From NCBI GenBank assembly GCA_964531205.1, contig CAZHGH010000004.1:5511-69510 (forward strand): DNA of 64,000 nt, written 5' to 3'. The notes below the pieces were generated by a model. That model was not told where the DNA came from, searched no databases, and saw only the letters and a program-made list of their open reading frames with translations. The translations under genes were made by a program, and so were the position numbers. The stretch comes from JAICWY01 sp964531205. GTDB taxonomy: Bacteria > Vulcanimicrobiota > Vulcanimicrobiia > Vulcanimicrobiales > Vulcanimicrobiaceae. This document shows positions 14,982 through 22,966 of this stretch, piece by piece (the first letter of the stretch is position 1; every line of letters begins with the position of its first letter).

Positions 14982-16991
14982 TTACGTAATCGCTTTGCGC
15001 GCAAGGCTCGCAACCCAGCGATACAGCACGATCGTCAGCACAACGAACGCGATGCCGCCGATGATCTCAGACGGTACGAGAAATGAATCGCCGACAAGCG
15101 CAAGCGGCGCACCTTTTCCGCTGAAGACGATGATGCCGGAAAGCAGCACGCCGAACAATGATTCACCAACGATGAGTCCGGATGCCAGCAGCACACCTAA
15201 ACGTTTTGCAGCATCCGGGTTTGGTCCGCGTTCCACGAAACGGTTGTAGGCCCAACCAACGACGGCACCGATGACGGCGCCCGCGGTGGTCGACGTCGGC
15301 AAATAAATTCCCAGGCCGACTGCGAGCGGCGGCAGCTTTGCCTTGTTCTTTGTCGTAGCGCGAAGCACTTCGTCGATGATGATGATGCCGATGCCGACGA
15401 GCACACCGAGCGAAATCATACCCCAGTTGATTTGACCGCTGATAACGCCTTTGGCGAGCGTCGAAATCAGCGTCGCCTGCGGCGCAGGCAACGGCTGCGC
15501 CGCTGTTGCGGCATGCGGATGCGGCGTGCCCGCAAAGCCGTAGGCCGCATTCAACAAATTCAGAACCGGTGGAATGACGAGCGAGCCGAACACAACGCCG
15601 ACAATTAACGAAGCCTGCTGACGCCACGGCGTCGCGTCGACAAGTTGTCCCGTTTTAAGGTCTTGTAAGTTATCGTTCGCGATTGTCGCCGCACTTAATA
15701 CGACCGATGTAACGAACAAGGCAAATGCGACGAGCGCGTCCTTCGCCGAACCCGTCGCGCCATGCGCAACAAGCAGTACGAGAAGCGATATGCCGATGAT
15801 CGCAAGAATCGCCAAACCGGAAACTGGGCTATTCGAACTTCCGATAAGACCGGCCATGTAACCCGCGACCGCGGCAACGATAAAGCCCACAACAACCACA
15901 TAGATAACCGAAGCAATAACTAACGGCACGATGTAGTTCGTCAGCGCGCCGCCGTGCAAAAAAGCCACAAGTAAAATCGCCATCGGTACGAGACACGCAA
16001 TGCTGATAAGCGCGACAAGACCGATCGGCATGTCGTGCTCGGTGCGCTCGAGCAAATGCCCCTCACCTGCGGAGCGGCGGCGCGAAGCTTCGATTGCAGA
16101 AATCAATCCCGTCCACACCGGTACGGCCAGGCGCAGCAGCGTCCAAATTGCCGAGATACCAATCGCGCCTGCACCGATGAAACGCACTTGCGTGCGCCAC
16201 ACGGTCGTCGCAACCGTTGCCGCATCGCCCGCTGCCGGATGCATTGCCGTGAGCAGCGGAACGAAAATGCCCCACGCGATAACAAAGCCTGCGAGAATCG
16301 CAAGGCCGACGGCAAGACCGATAAGGTGCCCCGCGCCCAGCAGCGCAAACGACGGGGAAAAACCGATACCGCTCGCCGACGCACCGGCACGAAAATAGTA
16401 GTCGAGTTCGCCGGCAAAGACGCGCGTTGCGGTCATCGCGGCGTACGCAGCCGACGCAATCGATCCCCAAATGACCGCGATGAGTCCCGCTTTGCCTTCT
16501 TGCGCACCTTCGCGCGAGCCGGTTCCGACGCGCAGTACTTCCGCCGCTGCGACACCCTCGGGATACGGCAGATCGGACGTTGTCACGAGCGCACGCCGCA
16601 GCGGAATCGTAAACATCACGCCAAGCACGCCGCCTACGACACACACGCCGAACGCGGGCCAGAACGGGAAGCCGCTCCACCACCCGACCATCACCAGTCC
16701 GGGCAGCACGAAGATAACGGACGAAATCGTACCGGCTGCGGACGCAACCGTTTGTACGATGTTGTTTTCGTAAATCGTGCCGGTCTTGAACATGCGCAAA
16801 ACCGCCATCGAAATGACGGCGGCGGGAATCGATGACGCAAACGTCAAGCCGACCTTCAGGCCGAGGTAGACGTTTGCAGCAGTAAAGACCAGCGTAATAG
16901 CGGCGCCGAGGACGAGGCTTCTAACGGTGAGTTCGAGGCGCGCATCAGCGGCCTCGGTCTTTAGCGCCGTGGCGGCGTCAGATTGGAGCAT
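14982..16991 (-). CDS. OPT-family oligopeptide (or metal-chelate) transporter
   Basis: 669 residues with about 15-16 transmembrane segments. OPT hallmarks are the N-terminal NVYLGLKVGLTFASSIPAAV (about residues 41-60) and ENNIVQTVASAAGTISSVIF (about 75-94). Members import small peptides or metal-siderophore complexes using the proton gradient. Bacterial proteins of this length belong to the YbgH/OPT branch. It starts with ATG at 16991 and is a single-gene unit 32 bases from the DUF1232 gene, which is on the same strand. The substrate is unknown. Confidence 0.93.
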   Translation of the reverse strand: MLQSDAATALKTEAADARLELTVRSLVLGAAITLVFTAANVYLGLKVGLTFASSIPAAVISMAVLRMFKTGTIYENNIVQTVASAAGTISSVIFVLPGLVMVGWWSGFPFWPAFGVCVVGGVLGVMFTIPLRRALVTTSDLPYPEGVAAAEVLRVGTGSREGAQEGKAGLIAVIWGSIASAAYAAMTATRVFAGELDYYFRAGASASGIGFSPSFALLGAGHLIGLAVGLAILAGFVIAWGIFVPLLTAMHPAAGDAATVATTVWRTQVRFIGAGAIGISAIWTLLRLAVPVWTGLISAIEASRRRSAGEGHLLERTEHDMPIGLVALISIACLVPMAILLVAFLHGGALTNYIVPLVIASVIYVVVVGFIVAAVAGYMAGLIGSSNSPVSGLAILAIIGISLLVLLVAHGATGSAKDALVAFALFVTSVVLSAATIANDNLQDLKTGQLVDATPWRQQASLIVGVVFGSLVIPPVLNLLNAAYGFAGTPHPHAATAAQPLPAPQATLISTLAKGVISGQINWGMISLGVLVGIGIIIIDEVLRATTKNKAKLPPLAVGLGIYLPTSTTAGAVIGAVVGWAYNRFVERGPNPDAAKRLGVLLASGLIVGESLFGVLLSGIIVFSGKGAPLALVGDSFLVPSEIIGGIAFVVLTIVLYRWVASLARKAIT

Positions 16992-17023
16992 GGCGGGACG
17001 TTAGCCCCACCGCCAGGCCAGCC

Positions 17024-17466
17024 CTACCGCACCATCGGCGGTCCGCCGATCTCGCGCCGCGGCGTCACGTTCTTCTCGATCGCCTGCGTTCCAAGGAACA
17101 CGAAGAGCATACACAGGAGCGTGAGCAGCGTCGCGTCATCGAATAGCCCGACAACCGGAATATCGCCGAAGATGTCGAGCGGCGATACGATCAGCAACGC
17201 CATAAGCGCGGTCGCGGATTTCAGGGCCGTAGGCACGCGGTTGTCTCGCATAAGAGGCCAAGCGCGCCTATANNNNNNNNNNNNNNNNNNNNNNNNNNNN
17301 NNNNNNNNNNNNNNNNNNNNNNNNNNNNNNNNNNNNNNNNNNNNNNNNNNNNNNNNNNNNNNNNNNNNNNNNATTTCAGGGCCGTAGGCACGCGGTTGTC
17401 TCGCATAAGAGGCCAAGCGCGCCTATAACTCAGAACTGCCGCACGAATCAAACGCGGAAAACGCAT
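17024..17466 (-). CDS. DUF1232 (YkvA-like) small membrane protein, interrupted by a false gap
   Basis: Collapsing the N run (17273-17372) and one copy of its identical 55-bp flanks gives a 95-residue protein. It has a basic N-terminal helix, then SATALMALLIVSPLDIFGDIPVVGLFDDATLL, the DUF1232 hallmark with the conserved SPLDxxPDxxPxxGxxDD pattern, and a second hydrophobic helix. The function of the family is unknown. The ATG at 17466 is only eight bases downstream of a TAATAT box, which suggests a nearly leaderless transcript. Confidence 0.85.
17273..17372. other. Assembly gap of 100 N with 55-bp duplicated flanks
   Basis: The bases just left of the gap (17218-17272) recur exactly at 17373-17427. 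Collapsing them restores the DUF1232 frame. Confidence 0.95.
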
Positions 17467-17474
17467 ACAGCATC

Positions 17475-17480
17475 ATATTA
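17475..17480 (-). promoter_or_regulatory. -10 box (TAATAT) for the DUF1232 gene
   Basis: On the minus strand TAATAT is followed by eight bases and the ATG at 17466. No Shine-Dalgarno sequence fits in that space. Confidence 0.5.
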
Positions 17481-17512
17481 CTGCGGCGGTGGAAAGTTTC
17501 AAACCCACGCCG

Positions 17513-17987
17513 CTACGGCATCCAGCCGCCGACCGCGGCTGAGGCCTCGTTGTCGATCTCTTTCGGTTCCAGCGCATCTTGTACCAAACACGTCAATACG
17601 CCCTTAGCGTTGTAGAACACGCTGGACGGTATCGCGTGAAAAGCAAACAGCTTAAACACGGAGTTGTCCGTGTCAATCGCTACCGGGAAATCGATGCCGA
17701 ATTTGTCGATGAAGCGCTGCACCTTTTTGGTTACGTAAAAATTCCGGCATCTCTCGATTGCACGGTCCGCACCATGTTGCGAAAAAACTTACGACCGAAG
17801 GCCGTCCGGTTTGGTTCGAAAATTGCAGCGCACTTCCCGTCAACGTCGTTGCGGTGAAAGTAATCGGCAGAGATCGCAGCTCCTTTTTCACGGGGATGCA
17901 ATACGGCCCGGGGATTGCGACGCCCGGAGCGGATACGCCGATAAGCCACAAAGCGCCTAACCCGGCTAGAAACGCTCGATACACCAT
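17513..17987 (-). pseudogene. TlpA-like thioredoxin, frameshifted with an internal deletion
   Basis: The N-terminal frame starts at ATG 17987 (17 bases from the patatin-side promoter region). It encodes a signal anchor, then SVVSFFATWCGPCNREMPEF, the WCGPC redox centre of a periplasmic TlpA/ResA-type thioredoxin. Right after MPEF the homology jumps to another frame: YVTKKVQRFIDKFGIDFPV then the cis-Pro region AFHAIPSSVFYNAKG. About 20-25 residues normally lie between these blocks, so the lesion is a deletion that is not a multiple of three, not just a one-base slip. It could be a true pseudogene or a collapsed stretch in the assembly. An in-frame ATG at 18023 could give a longer N-terminus. 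Confidence 0.75.
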
Positions 17988-18046
17988 ATTCCAATGGTAC
18001 TGACTCTGCCGGTCCGTGTACATGGGCCGAATATCGCTGTCTCCTA

Positions 18047-18055
18047 TGCTATACT
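18047..18055 (+). promoter_or_regulatory. Extended -10 promoter (TGcTATACT) of the patatin gene
   Basis: A full TGn-TATACT extended -10 element ends eight bases before the ATG at 18064, so transcription should begin on or just before the start codon. No -35 hexamer is recognisable, as expected for an extended -10. Confidence 0.6.
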
Positions 18056-18063
18056 CCCATCAA

Positions 18064-19980
18064 ATGGCGCTCAACCAGTGGCGCGCTGAAGCCTTCGATC
18101 CACGCAATATCACGCGGTTTTGCGACGTCGTGATGAAGGGCGGCGTGACCAGTGGTGTCGTGTATCCGCTCGCGATATGCCACCTCGCGTCAAAGTACAT
18201 CATCAAGAACATCGGCGGAACGTCCGTCGGAGCTATCGCCGCAGCTATCACGGCTGCAGCAGAGTACCAGCGACGCACAAAGAAAACGGGCGCAGGTTAT
18301 GCGTTGCTTGCAAAATTGCCGGAATTCCTAACTCAGGACGGTACGCTGCGAGCGCTTTTCAACGCCGATCCCGGTGCACAAATTTTCTTGAACTCCGCAT
18401 TGAAGTTCACCGGTTCGCGTCCGGTGCCGACGAAGATCGTTCTCGCGTTGATTCAATTTTGGTGGCCCACGCTGCTCGCCGGCATCGCGCTGTACTGGGC
18501 GCTGTACGGTATTTTGGTTTGGATCACCGCACCCGTGCATCGTGAACTCTACGTACGGTTGCATTGGGGCGCGGGATGGCTCATGCTGCTGTTGCTGCTT
18601 CCCACGGTCATTTTGATTTTCTATGTTTCTAGCAAGTGGAAACTCGACCACAACGATTTCGGCTGGGGACACGGCTATCACAAGAGCGACATCCGCAAAC
18701 TCAAAGCAATAAAGAACGTCACGGATTTGACGAAAGACGGCACGCCGCGTCTTATCGGTTGGCTCGACGCGTTCATTCAGGCAGCCGCGGGACGCAGCAT
18801 AGAGGACCCACCGCTCACATTCGGTGATTTGCGCGGTACTCACGACCCCGAGTGGTACAAAGAACATCAAAAGGATGAGTACGGCATCGACTTCCGCATG
18901 GTTACAACGTGCCTGACGCTGGGACGCCCGTTTGAAGTGCCGTTCGATCCGGCCGAACCTATCGGCCTCGTCCCCGATCCAACATCATGCGCGGATGCCC
19001 CGCGTCCCGATCTCTACTTCAAAAAAGCGGATATGGAAAAACTGTTTCCGCCGCGCATCGTTCAGCATCTGGAACAGCACGGATCCCGGCATTCGATCCA
19101 CCATCACTACGTCCGTTTTCCGGCGGCAAACGACGTTCCGATTGTCGTGGCAGCGCGCCTGAGCATGTCTTTCCCTATTTTATTTTGCGCGGTGAAACTC
19201 TACGCGACGGATATTCACGGCACCATGCAGCCGGTGTGGTTCAGCGACGGAGGACTGACGAGCAATTTTCCGATCCACTTCTTCGATTCACCGCTTCCGC
19301 GATGGCCGACGTTCGCGATCGATTTACTGGGCAGCGATCCAAACGAATCGAAGGGACACAGGGGCAAATATCGTGAAGGCGCCGTGTTCTTGGAAAGCCG
19401 GCATCGTCCCGGAACGATAAATCCGTGGAACCGGCTCGGAAGAGGTGAAGGTTCGACGATCGGTTTTCTGATGACGATCGTCGACACTGCGCGCACGTGG
19501 CTCGACGAGACTTCGCTCACGCTGCGCGGCAACGCATCCCGTACCATCGGCATTCGTCTCAAAACCGGCGAAGGCGGCATCAATCTGCAGATGCCCAAAG
19601 CAATCATCCAAGGTTTATTCGAGCGCGGGCAGACCGCGGGAGAATTACTACTGCGCCTCTTCGCATCGGCGCCCGATACGGTAACCTGGCAACACCAGCG
19701 TTGGTACCGTTATCGTGGCGCAATGGGAAGCCTCACGCGTTGGCTTAGAGGCTTTGAAACCGGATACGCGGGATTAGCCGGCGATCCGCAAGCGGACTAC
19801 GATCGGCTGTTCACTCCTTGCCGCTTCGACCCGGCGCGCACTCCATCGGCCCAGGCCGCGACCAAAGACGTTTCAAGCGAGCGTTCGGAGTGGCAAAAAC
19901 CGCCCAACGTCGACCCGCGATTCGACGACAAAACGGAACCGCGTCCCATTCCGGTATTCGCGCAGCGCCGGCCCTTGTAG
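18064..19980 (+). CDS. Patatin-like phospholipase with an inserted transmembrane hairpin
   Basis: 638 residues from ATG 18064, chosen because an extended -10 box sits eight bases upstream. In-frame ATGs at 18016 and 18046 lie upstream of or within that box. Patatin elements are the oxyanion block KGGVTSGVVYPLA (about residues 25-37), the nucleophile GTSVG (52-56) and the catalytic Asp in DGGLTSNFP (about 394). Between nucleophile and Asp are two strong hydrophobic helices (about 130-154 and 168-190). The active-site lobes are therefore probably membrane-tethered. It predicts an acyl hydrolase acting on membrane lipids. The C-terminal 150 residues match no family I know. Monocistronic. Confidence 0.9.
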   Translation: MALNQWRAEAFDPRNITRFCDVVMKGGVTSGVVYPLAICHLASKYIIKNIGGTSVGAIAAAITAAAEYQRRTKKTGAGYALLAKLPEFLTQDGTLRALFNADPGAQIFLNSALKFTGSRPVPTKIVLALIQFWWPTLLAGIALYWALYGILVWITAPVHRELYVRLHWGAGWLMLLLLLPTVILIFYVSSKWKLDHNDFGWGHGYHKSDIRKLKAIKNVTDLTKDGTPRLIGWLDAFIQAAAGRSIEDPPLTFGDLRGTHDPEWYKEHQKDEYGIDFRMVTTCLTLGRPFEVPFDPAEPIGLVPDPTSCADAPRPDLYFKKADMEKLFPPRIVQHLEQHGSRHSIHHHYVRFPAANDVPIVVAARLSMSFPILFCAVKLYATDIHGTMQPVWFSDGGLTSNFPIHFFDSPLPRWPTFAIDLLGSDPNESKGHRGKYREGAVFLESRHRPGTINPWNRLGRGEGSTIGFLMTIVDTARTWLDETSLTLRGNASRTIGIRLKTGEGGINLQMPKAIIQGLFERGQTAGELLLRLFASAPDTVTWQHQRWYRYRGAMGSLTRWLRGFETGYAGLAGDPQADYDRLFTPCRFDPARTPSAQAATKDVSSERSEWQKPPNVDPRFDDKTEPRPIPVFAQRRPL

Positions 19981-20021
19981 GGCAGCATACAAAGTCTTCA
20001 TCGCTTTTTCACATTTACTAA

Positions 20022-20027
20022 TAATAC
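20022..20027 (+). promoter_or_regulatory. -10 box (TAATAC) of the STAS gene
   Basis: TAATAC ends seven bases before the GTG at 20035 in a locally AT-rich stretch (20009-20030). The start has no Shine-Dalgarno sequence. Confidence 0.5.
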
Positions 20028-20034
20028 TAGACAT

Positions 20035-20331
20035 GTGGCTCTAGATTTTTCCGCGTCGGTCGTTTTGACCGCGCGTGAATATGATGTTTACAGCGTCGCC
20101 AATCTCGAACGGGAACTTGGCGCGCTGACCGCTTCGCATAGCACGGTCGATCTGCGCTACGTGCGCTATCTGGACGCAACCTGCATCGGCGCGCTGGTTC
20201 ACGCGTTAAAGCGGTTGCGCACCACCGATCCCACCAGCACGTTGACCATCACGAACGTGCAACGTTCGCTGCGCCGCGTATTTCAGATCGCAAATCTGGA
20301 TAGTCTATTCGATATTCGCGACGCGGCCTAA
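20035..20331 (+). CDS. Stand-alone STAS domain protein (anti-sigma factor antagonist type)
   Basis: 98 residues, a single STAS fold. The segment TVDLRYVRYLDATCIGALVHALKRL corresponds to the switch region of SpoIIAA/RsbV. The phospho-acceptor, usually Ser in DSSG, aligns with Thr in LDATCIG. Partners would normally be a serine kinase/anti-sigma factor, but none is encoded nearby. It starts with GTG right after an AT-rich promoter-like stretch. The stop overlaps the convergent ABC ATPase gene by four bases. Confidence 0.85.
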   Translation: MALDFSASVVLTAREYDVYSVANLERELGALTASHSTVDLRYVRYLDATCIGALVHALKRLRTTDPTSTLTITNVQRSLRRVFQIANLDSLFDIRDAA

Positions 20332-21017
20332 AGCGCGTTAGCCGCGATACGTTCGTCCACGAGTTGACCATCCAATAATCCGACGGTCCGTTTCGCCTGT
20401 TTTGCGAAACGGAAATCGTGCGTCACCATGATGATCGTAGAACCGTACTCGTGCAGTTCACTCAGCAGTTCCATGACTGCCTCGCCATTGCGCGTGTCCA
20501 AATTCCCTGTCGGTTCATCGGCGAGCAGAATGGAGGGGTCGCCGGCGAGGGCGCGCGCGACGGCTACGCGCTGCTGCTCCCCGCCGGAGAGCTGCATGGG
20601 GTAGTGCTTCGCGCGATGCGACATGTGCACGCGTTCGAGCACTTCGGCGACGCGAGACTGCCGTTCACCGCGCGTCATTCCGCGGTACACCAGCGGCAGT
20701 TCGACGTTCTCGTAGATCGAGAGATCGCCGATGAGGTTGAAATTCTGAAAGATGAAACCGATTTCGCGGTTGCGGATTGCCGCGCGCTCGCTGGAGTTCA
20801 GACTCTCGACGGCGCGGCCGTTGAGCCGGTACGTGCCGGTGGTCGGCGTATCGAGCAATCCGAGAATTGAGAGCAGCGTCGATTTGCCGCAGCCCGAAGG
20901 CCCTTCGATCGCAACGTACTCGCCGCGTTCGATTTGCAGCGTAATGCCGCGCAGCGCACGCGTCTCCACTTCTTCCGTGAAATAACTCTTACCGAGATCC
21001 TGCAATTCAACGAGCAT
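20328..21017 (-). CDS. ABC transporter ATPase, MacB/LolD type
   Basis: 229 residues. Walker A GPSGCGKST (about residues 40-48), Q-loop FIFQNFNLIGDLSIYENVELP, signature LSGGEQQRVAVARAL (about 143-157) and Walker B ILLADEPTGNLD (about 165-176). It energises an FtsX-fold permease that exports lipoproteins, peptides or drugs. It lies eight bases downstream of the adaptor gene in the unit small-TM-protein, padR, adaptor, ATPase. A MacB-like permease is encoded by the adjacent PadR-controlled unit, which suggests that the two units form one pump. Confidence 0.93.
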   Translation of the reverse strand: MLVELQDLGKSYFTEEVETRALRGITLQIERGEYVAIEGPSGCGKSTLLSILGLLDTPTTGTYRLNGRAVESLNSSERAAIRNREIGFIFQNFNLIGDLSIYENVELPLVYRGMTRGERQSRVAEVLERVHMSHRAKHYPMQLSGGEQQRVAVARALAGDPSILLADEPTGNLDTRNGEAVMELLSELHEYGSTIIMVTHDFRFAKQAKRTVGLLDGQLVDERIAANAL

Positions 21018-21025
21018 GGGGCCTC

Positions 21026-22327
21026 CTAATGCAGCCGCAATTCAGTTTGGTCTTGGTACGTCGTCATGTCGGAAACGATAACGCTATCGCCGGGCGCGAG
21101 CCCTGAGAGTACTTGCACGCGATCGTTCGATCCTTGACCCAGATGGACTCGAACACGGACGGCTCGCGTGCCGCCGTCCACGATTTTGAAGAGATCGATG
21201 GTACTGTCATCGGATGCGCCCGCAGGACGCGCGACAGAGAGCGCATTTGGAATGCTGGCGATCTCGATCGTGCCGTCGACGTTCGCGTCAGGACGGGCGC
21301 CAGCGGGCAACGTTCGTGCGAACGTAACGTCCACCGCAACGGTGCCGTTCTGCGCCGACGGCGCAATGCGCGCAACCCGTCCGCTTACGACGCCGTTGCC
21401 GGTGTCTATACGCACCGGCATTCCCGGCACGACTGCATGCACGTCGCTTTCGGCAACCTGCAGCACCGCTTTGAGATCGCGCGTGTCGGCGATGCGCGCT
21501 ATTGCCGTATTCTGCGCGACGCTCATGCCGGGGTCCACTTCAACGCTTTGCACGATCCCACTCGTCGCTGCACGTACGGTAAGCGCCTCGACCTGCGTTT
21601 CATCGGCGGAGAGCTGCGCGTTTGCCTGATCGACCTGTGCTTGTGCTGCAGCGACTTTGGCTTGCGAATCTGCGGCTGTTACGCCCACTTGAGCGCGGCT
21701 GGCGCGTACGTCGTTCGTGCTCTTTTTCGCTTGAATCTCGGCTTGCCGGTATTGCACGTCCGCCACGAGACCTTGGCGATGCAATTCCACAAGCGATTTG
21801 GCTTGCAGCACGTTCGCTTCCATCTGCGCTTGCGCGTCGGAAACCGCCGTTTGCTGCGTGAGCACCGCTGCTTGCGCCTGCTGGCGCGCACTTGCGAGGT
21901 TTGCTTGCGCTACCTGCACGGCGGAGCGCGCATCCGCGACCTGCGCATCGAGCGCCGGATTCTGCATCTGCGCGATAATCGTACCGGGCTCGACGCGGCT
22001 GCCCGCTTTGACAAAAATCTGATTGACGACGCCGGCTTGCGTGGCGGACGCAACGCGTACGCGCTCGGGCGCGAACGCACCTTGTGCGCTGACGGCACGC
22101 AGCAGGGTTCCGCGGCGAACGATATCCGTAACGAGCGTCGACTTATCGACGACCGTTCCGCCGTGCGTGCGCGTAAGCGACGTCAGTGCCCATGCAACCA
22201 ATGCAACGAGTACGAGAATGCCCGCAAGAGTGTACGCATATTTCGGAATACCGCGCTTGCGTTCGCGAACGACGTCCATGCTTTGCGCCGGACGTTGCAC
22301 GGCTTTGGGTTTGAACACTTTGCTCAT
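21026..22327 (-). CDS. HlyD/MacA-family periplasmic adaptor (membrane fusion protein)
   Basis: 433 residues from ATG 22327, which overlaps the padR stop as ATGA. A single N-terminal transmembrane helix (about residues 31-51, YAYTLAGILVLVALVAWAL) is followed by a beta-barrel/lipoyl half, a long Gln/Ala-rich alpha-helical hairpin (about 115-235, AQANLASARQQAQAAV...) and the second lipoyl half and barrel (RAATSGIVQSVEVDPGMSV). It links the inner-membrane permease to an outer-membrane or envelope exit. It is translated directly after padR. Confidence 0.93.
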   Translation of the reverse strand: MSKVFKPKAVQRPAQSMDVVRERKRGIPKYAYTLAGILVLVALVAWALTSLTRTHGGTVVDKSTLVTDIVRRGTLLRAVSAQGAFAPERVRVASATQAGVVNQIFVKAGSRVEPGTIIAQMQNPALDAQVADARSAVQVAQANLASARQQAQAAVLTQQTAVSDAQAQMEANVLQAKSLVELHRQGLVADVQYRQAEIQAKKSTNDVRASRAQVGVTAADSQAKVAAAQAQVDQANAQLSADETQVEALTVRAATSGIVQSVEVDPGMSVAQNTAIARIADTRDLKAVLQVAESDVHAVVPGMPVRIDTGNGVVSGRVARIAPSAQNGTVAVDVTFARTLPAGARPDANVDGTIEIASIPNALSVARPAGASDDSTIDLFKIVDGGTRAVRVRVHLGQGSNDRVQVLSGLAPGDSVIVSDMTTYQDQTELRLH

Positions 22328-22677
22328 GCGGTTACGGGAAGTAACCGGCGCGAACGCGCGATCTGCACTAACTCTTCCAGACGCAAAGCTTCGGCTTGCG
22401 CGATCCGGCGGCCCCACGGCGTAAGTCTGTAGTAACGCCGTCCCATCGCATCGTCGTCATCGCGTTCGATCTCCGCGATCCAGCCGTCCGTGCACATCTG
22501 CTTCAACTGGCGGTACAGCGTGCCGGAGCCTAATCGAATCTTGCCTTGCGTTGACTCCGTGACTTCCTTCGTAATGCTGTAGCCGTGACGCTCGCCGTCG
22601 GCGAGCGCCAGCAGAATATGAAACGCACTTTGAGGTAGCGGCAGCAACGCGGATGGATCTTGTCGACGGTTGAGCAT
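22324..22677 (-). CDS. PadR-family transcriptional regulator (first copy)
   Basis: 117 residues, short PadR subfamily. The winged helix spans residues about 14-90 (SAFHILLALADGERHGYSITKEV, then GTLYRQLKQMCTDGWIAE, then YRLTPWGRRIAQAE). It is closely similar to the second PadR at 25668-26018, and the two share the C-terminal SRRLLP. It lies directly upstream of and overlaps the adaptor gene, and follows a promoter with a palindrome at 22896-22918 that is its likely operator. PadR proteins usually repress and are relieved by a small ligand. Confidence 0.93.
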   Translation of the reverse strand: MLNRRQDPSALLPLPQSAFHILLALADGERHGYSITKEVTESTQGKIRLGSGTLYRQLKQMCTDGWIAEIERDDDDAMGRRYYRLTPWGRRIAQAEALRLEELVQIARSRRLLPVTA

Positions 22678-22690
22678 ACTTTACAGACCT

Positions 22691-22876
22691 TTACTGATTC
22701 GATCGTGCCGAATGATGATGCGCGTGAACGACGATATTCGCGATCGTTTTGAGCGTAGGATTGCCGGACGAGGGACGCGCTTGCGTCGGATGCGTCTGCA
22801 CCAGCACAACGGCCGCCACGAGGACGACGAGAAAGAACACCACGAGCCGGACTGGAGGAACCTTTGGGCGGACCAT
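22691..22876 (-). CDS. Small single-pass membrane protein with His-rich tail
   Basis: 61 residues from ATG 22876, which has a GAGG ribosome site 6-7 bases upstream. The longer frame to 22927 would start inside the operator. There is one transmembrane helix (residues about 9-27, VRLVVFFLVVLVAAVVLVQ), then a short exported tail ending in VVHAHHHSAR. It is the first gene after the promoter at 22926-22953 and ends 13 bases before padR. Position suggests an accessory part or ligand-sensing element of the pump. No family was recognised. Confidence 0.65.
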   Translation of the reverse strand: MVRPKVPPVRLVVFFLVVLVAAVVLVQTHPTQARPSSGNPTLKTIANIVVHAHHHSARSNQ

Positions 22877-22895
22877 AACGGACCTCGCATTCTGC

Positions 22896-22918
22896 GATAT
22901 GTCCACTTGCGACATATC
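22896..22918 (-). promoter_or_regulatory. Palindromic operator, probable PadR site 1
   Basis: Perfect 8-bp inverted repeat, GATATGTC and GACATATC, separated by seven bases. It lies just downstream of the -10 box, over the expected transcription start. Its GCGATAT/ATATCGC half-site also occurs at 22930-22936 and in the operator of the second PadR unit. Confidence 0.7.
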
Positions 22919-22925
22919 CATCCTC

Positions 22926-22953
22926 ACTATATCGCAATTAGCGCGGTTGTCAA
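22926..22953 (-). promoter_or_regulatory. Sigma70-type promoter for the small-TM/padR/adaptor/ATPase unit
   Basis: On the minus strand a perfect -35 TTGACA (22948-22953) is followed by a 16-base spacer and TATAGT (22926-22931). The -35 lies just 14 bases beyond the end of the MacB-like gene, so transcription is started afresh here. Confidence 0.75.
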
Positions 22954-22966
22954 GCGTCCCAGGCGC

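Noticed and set aside
21113..22432. Long plus-strand frame (439 residues) opposite the adaptor gene
   Set aside because: It is an antisense shadow of the Ala/Gln-rich adaptor: Arg/Cys-rich, with no domain, no signal and no ribosome site.
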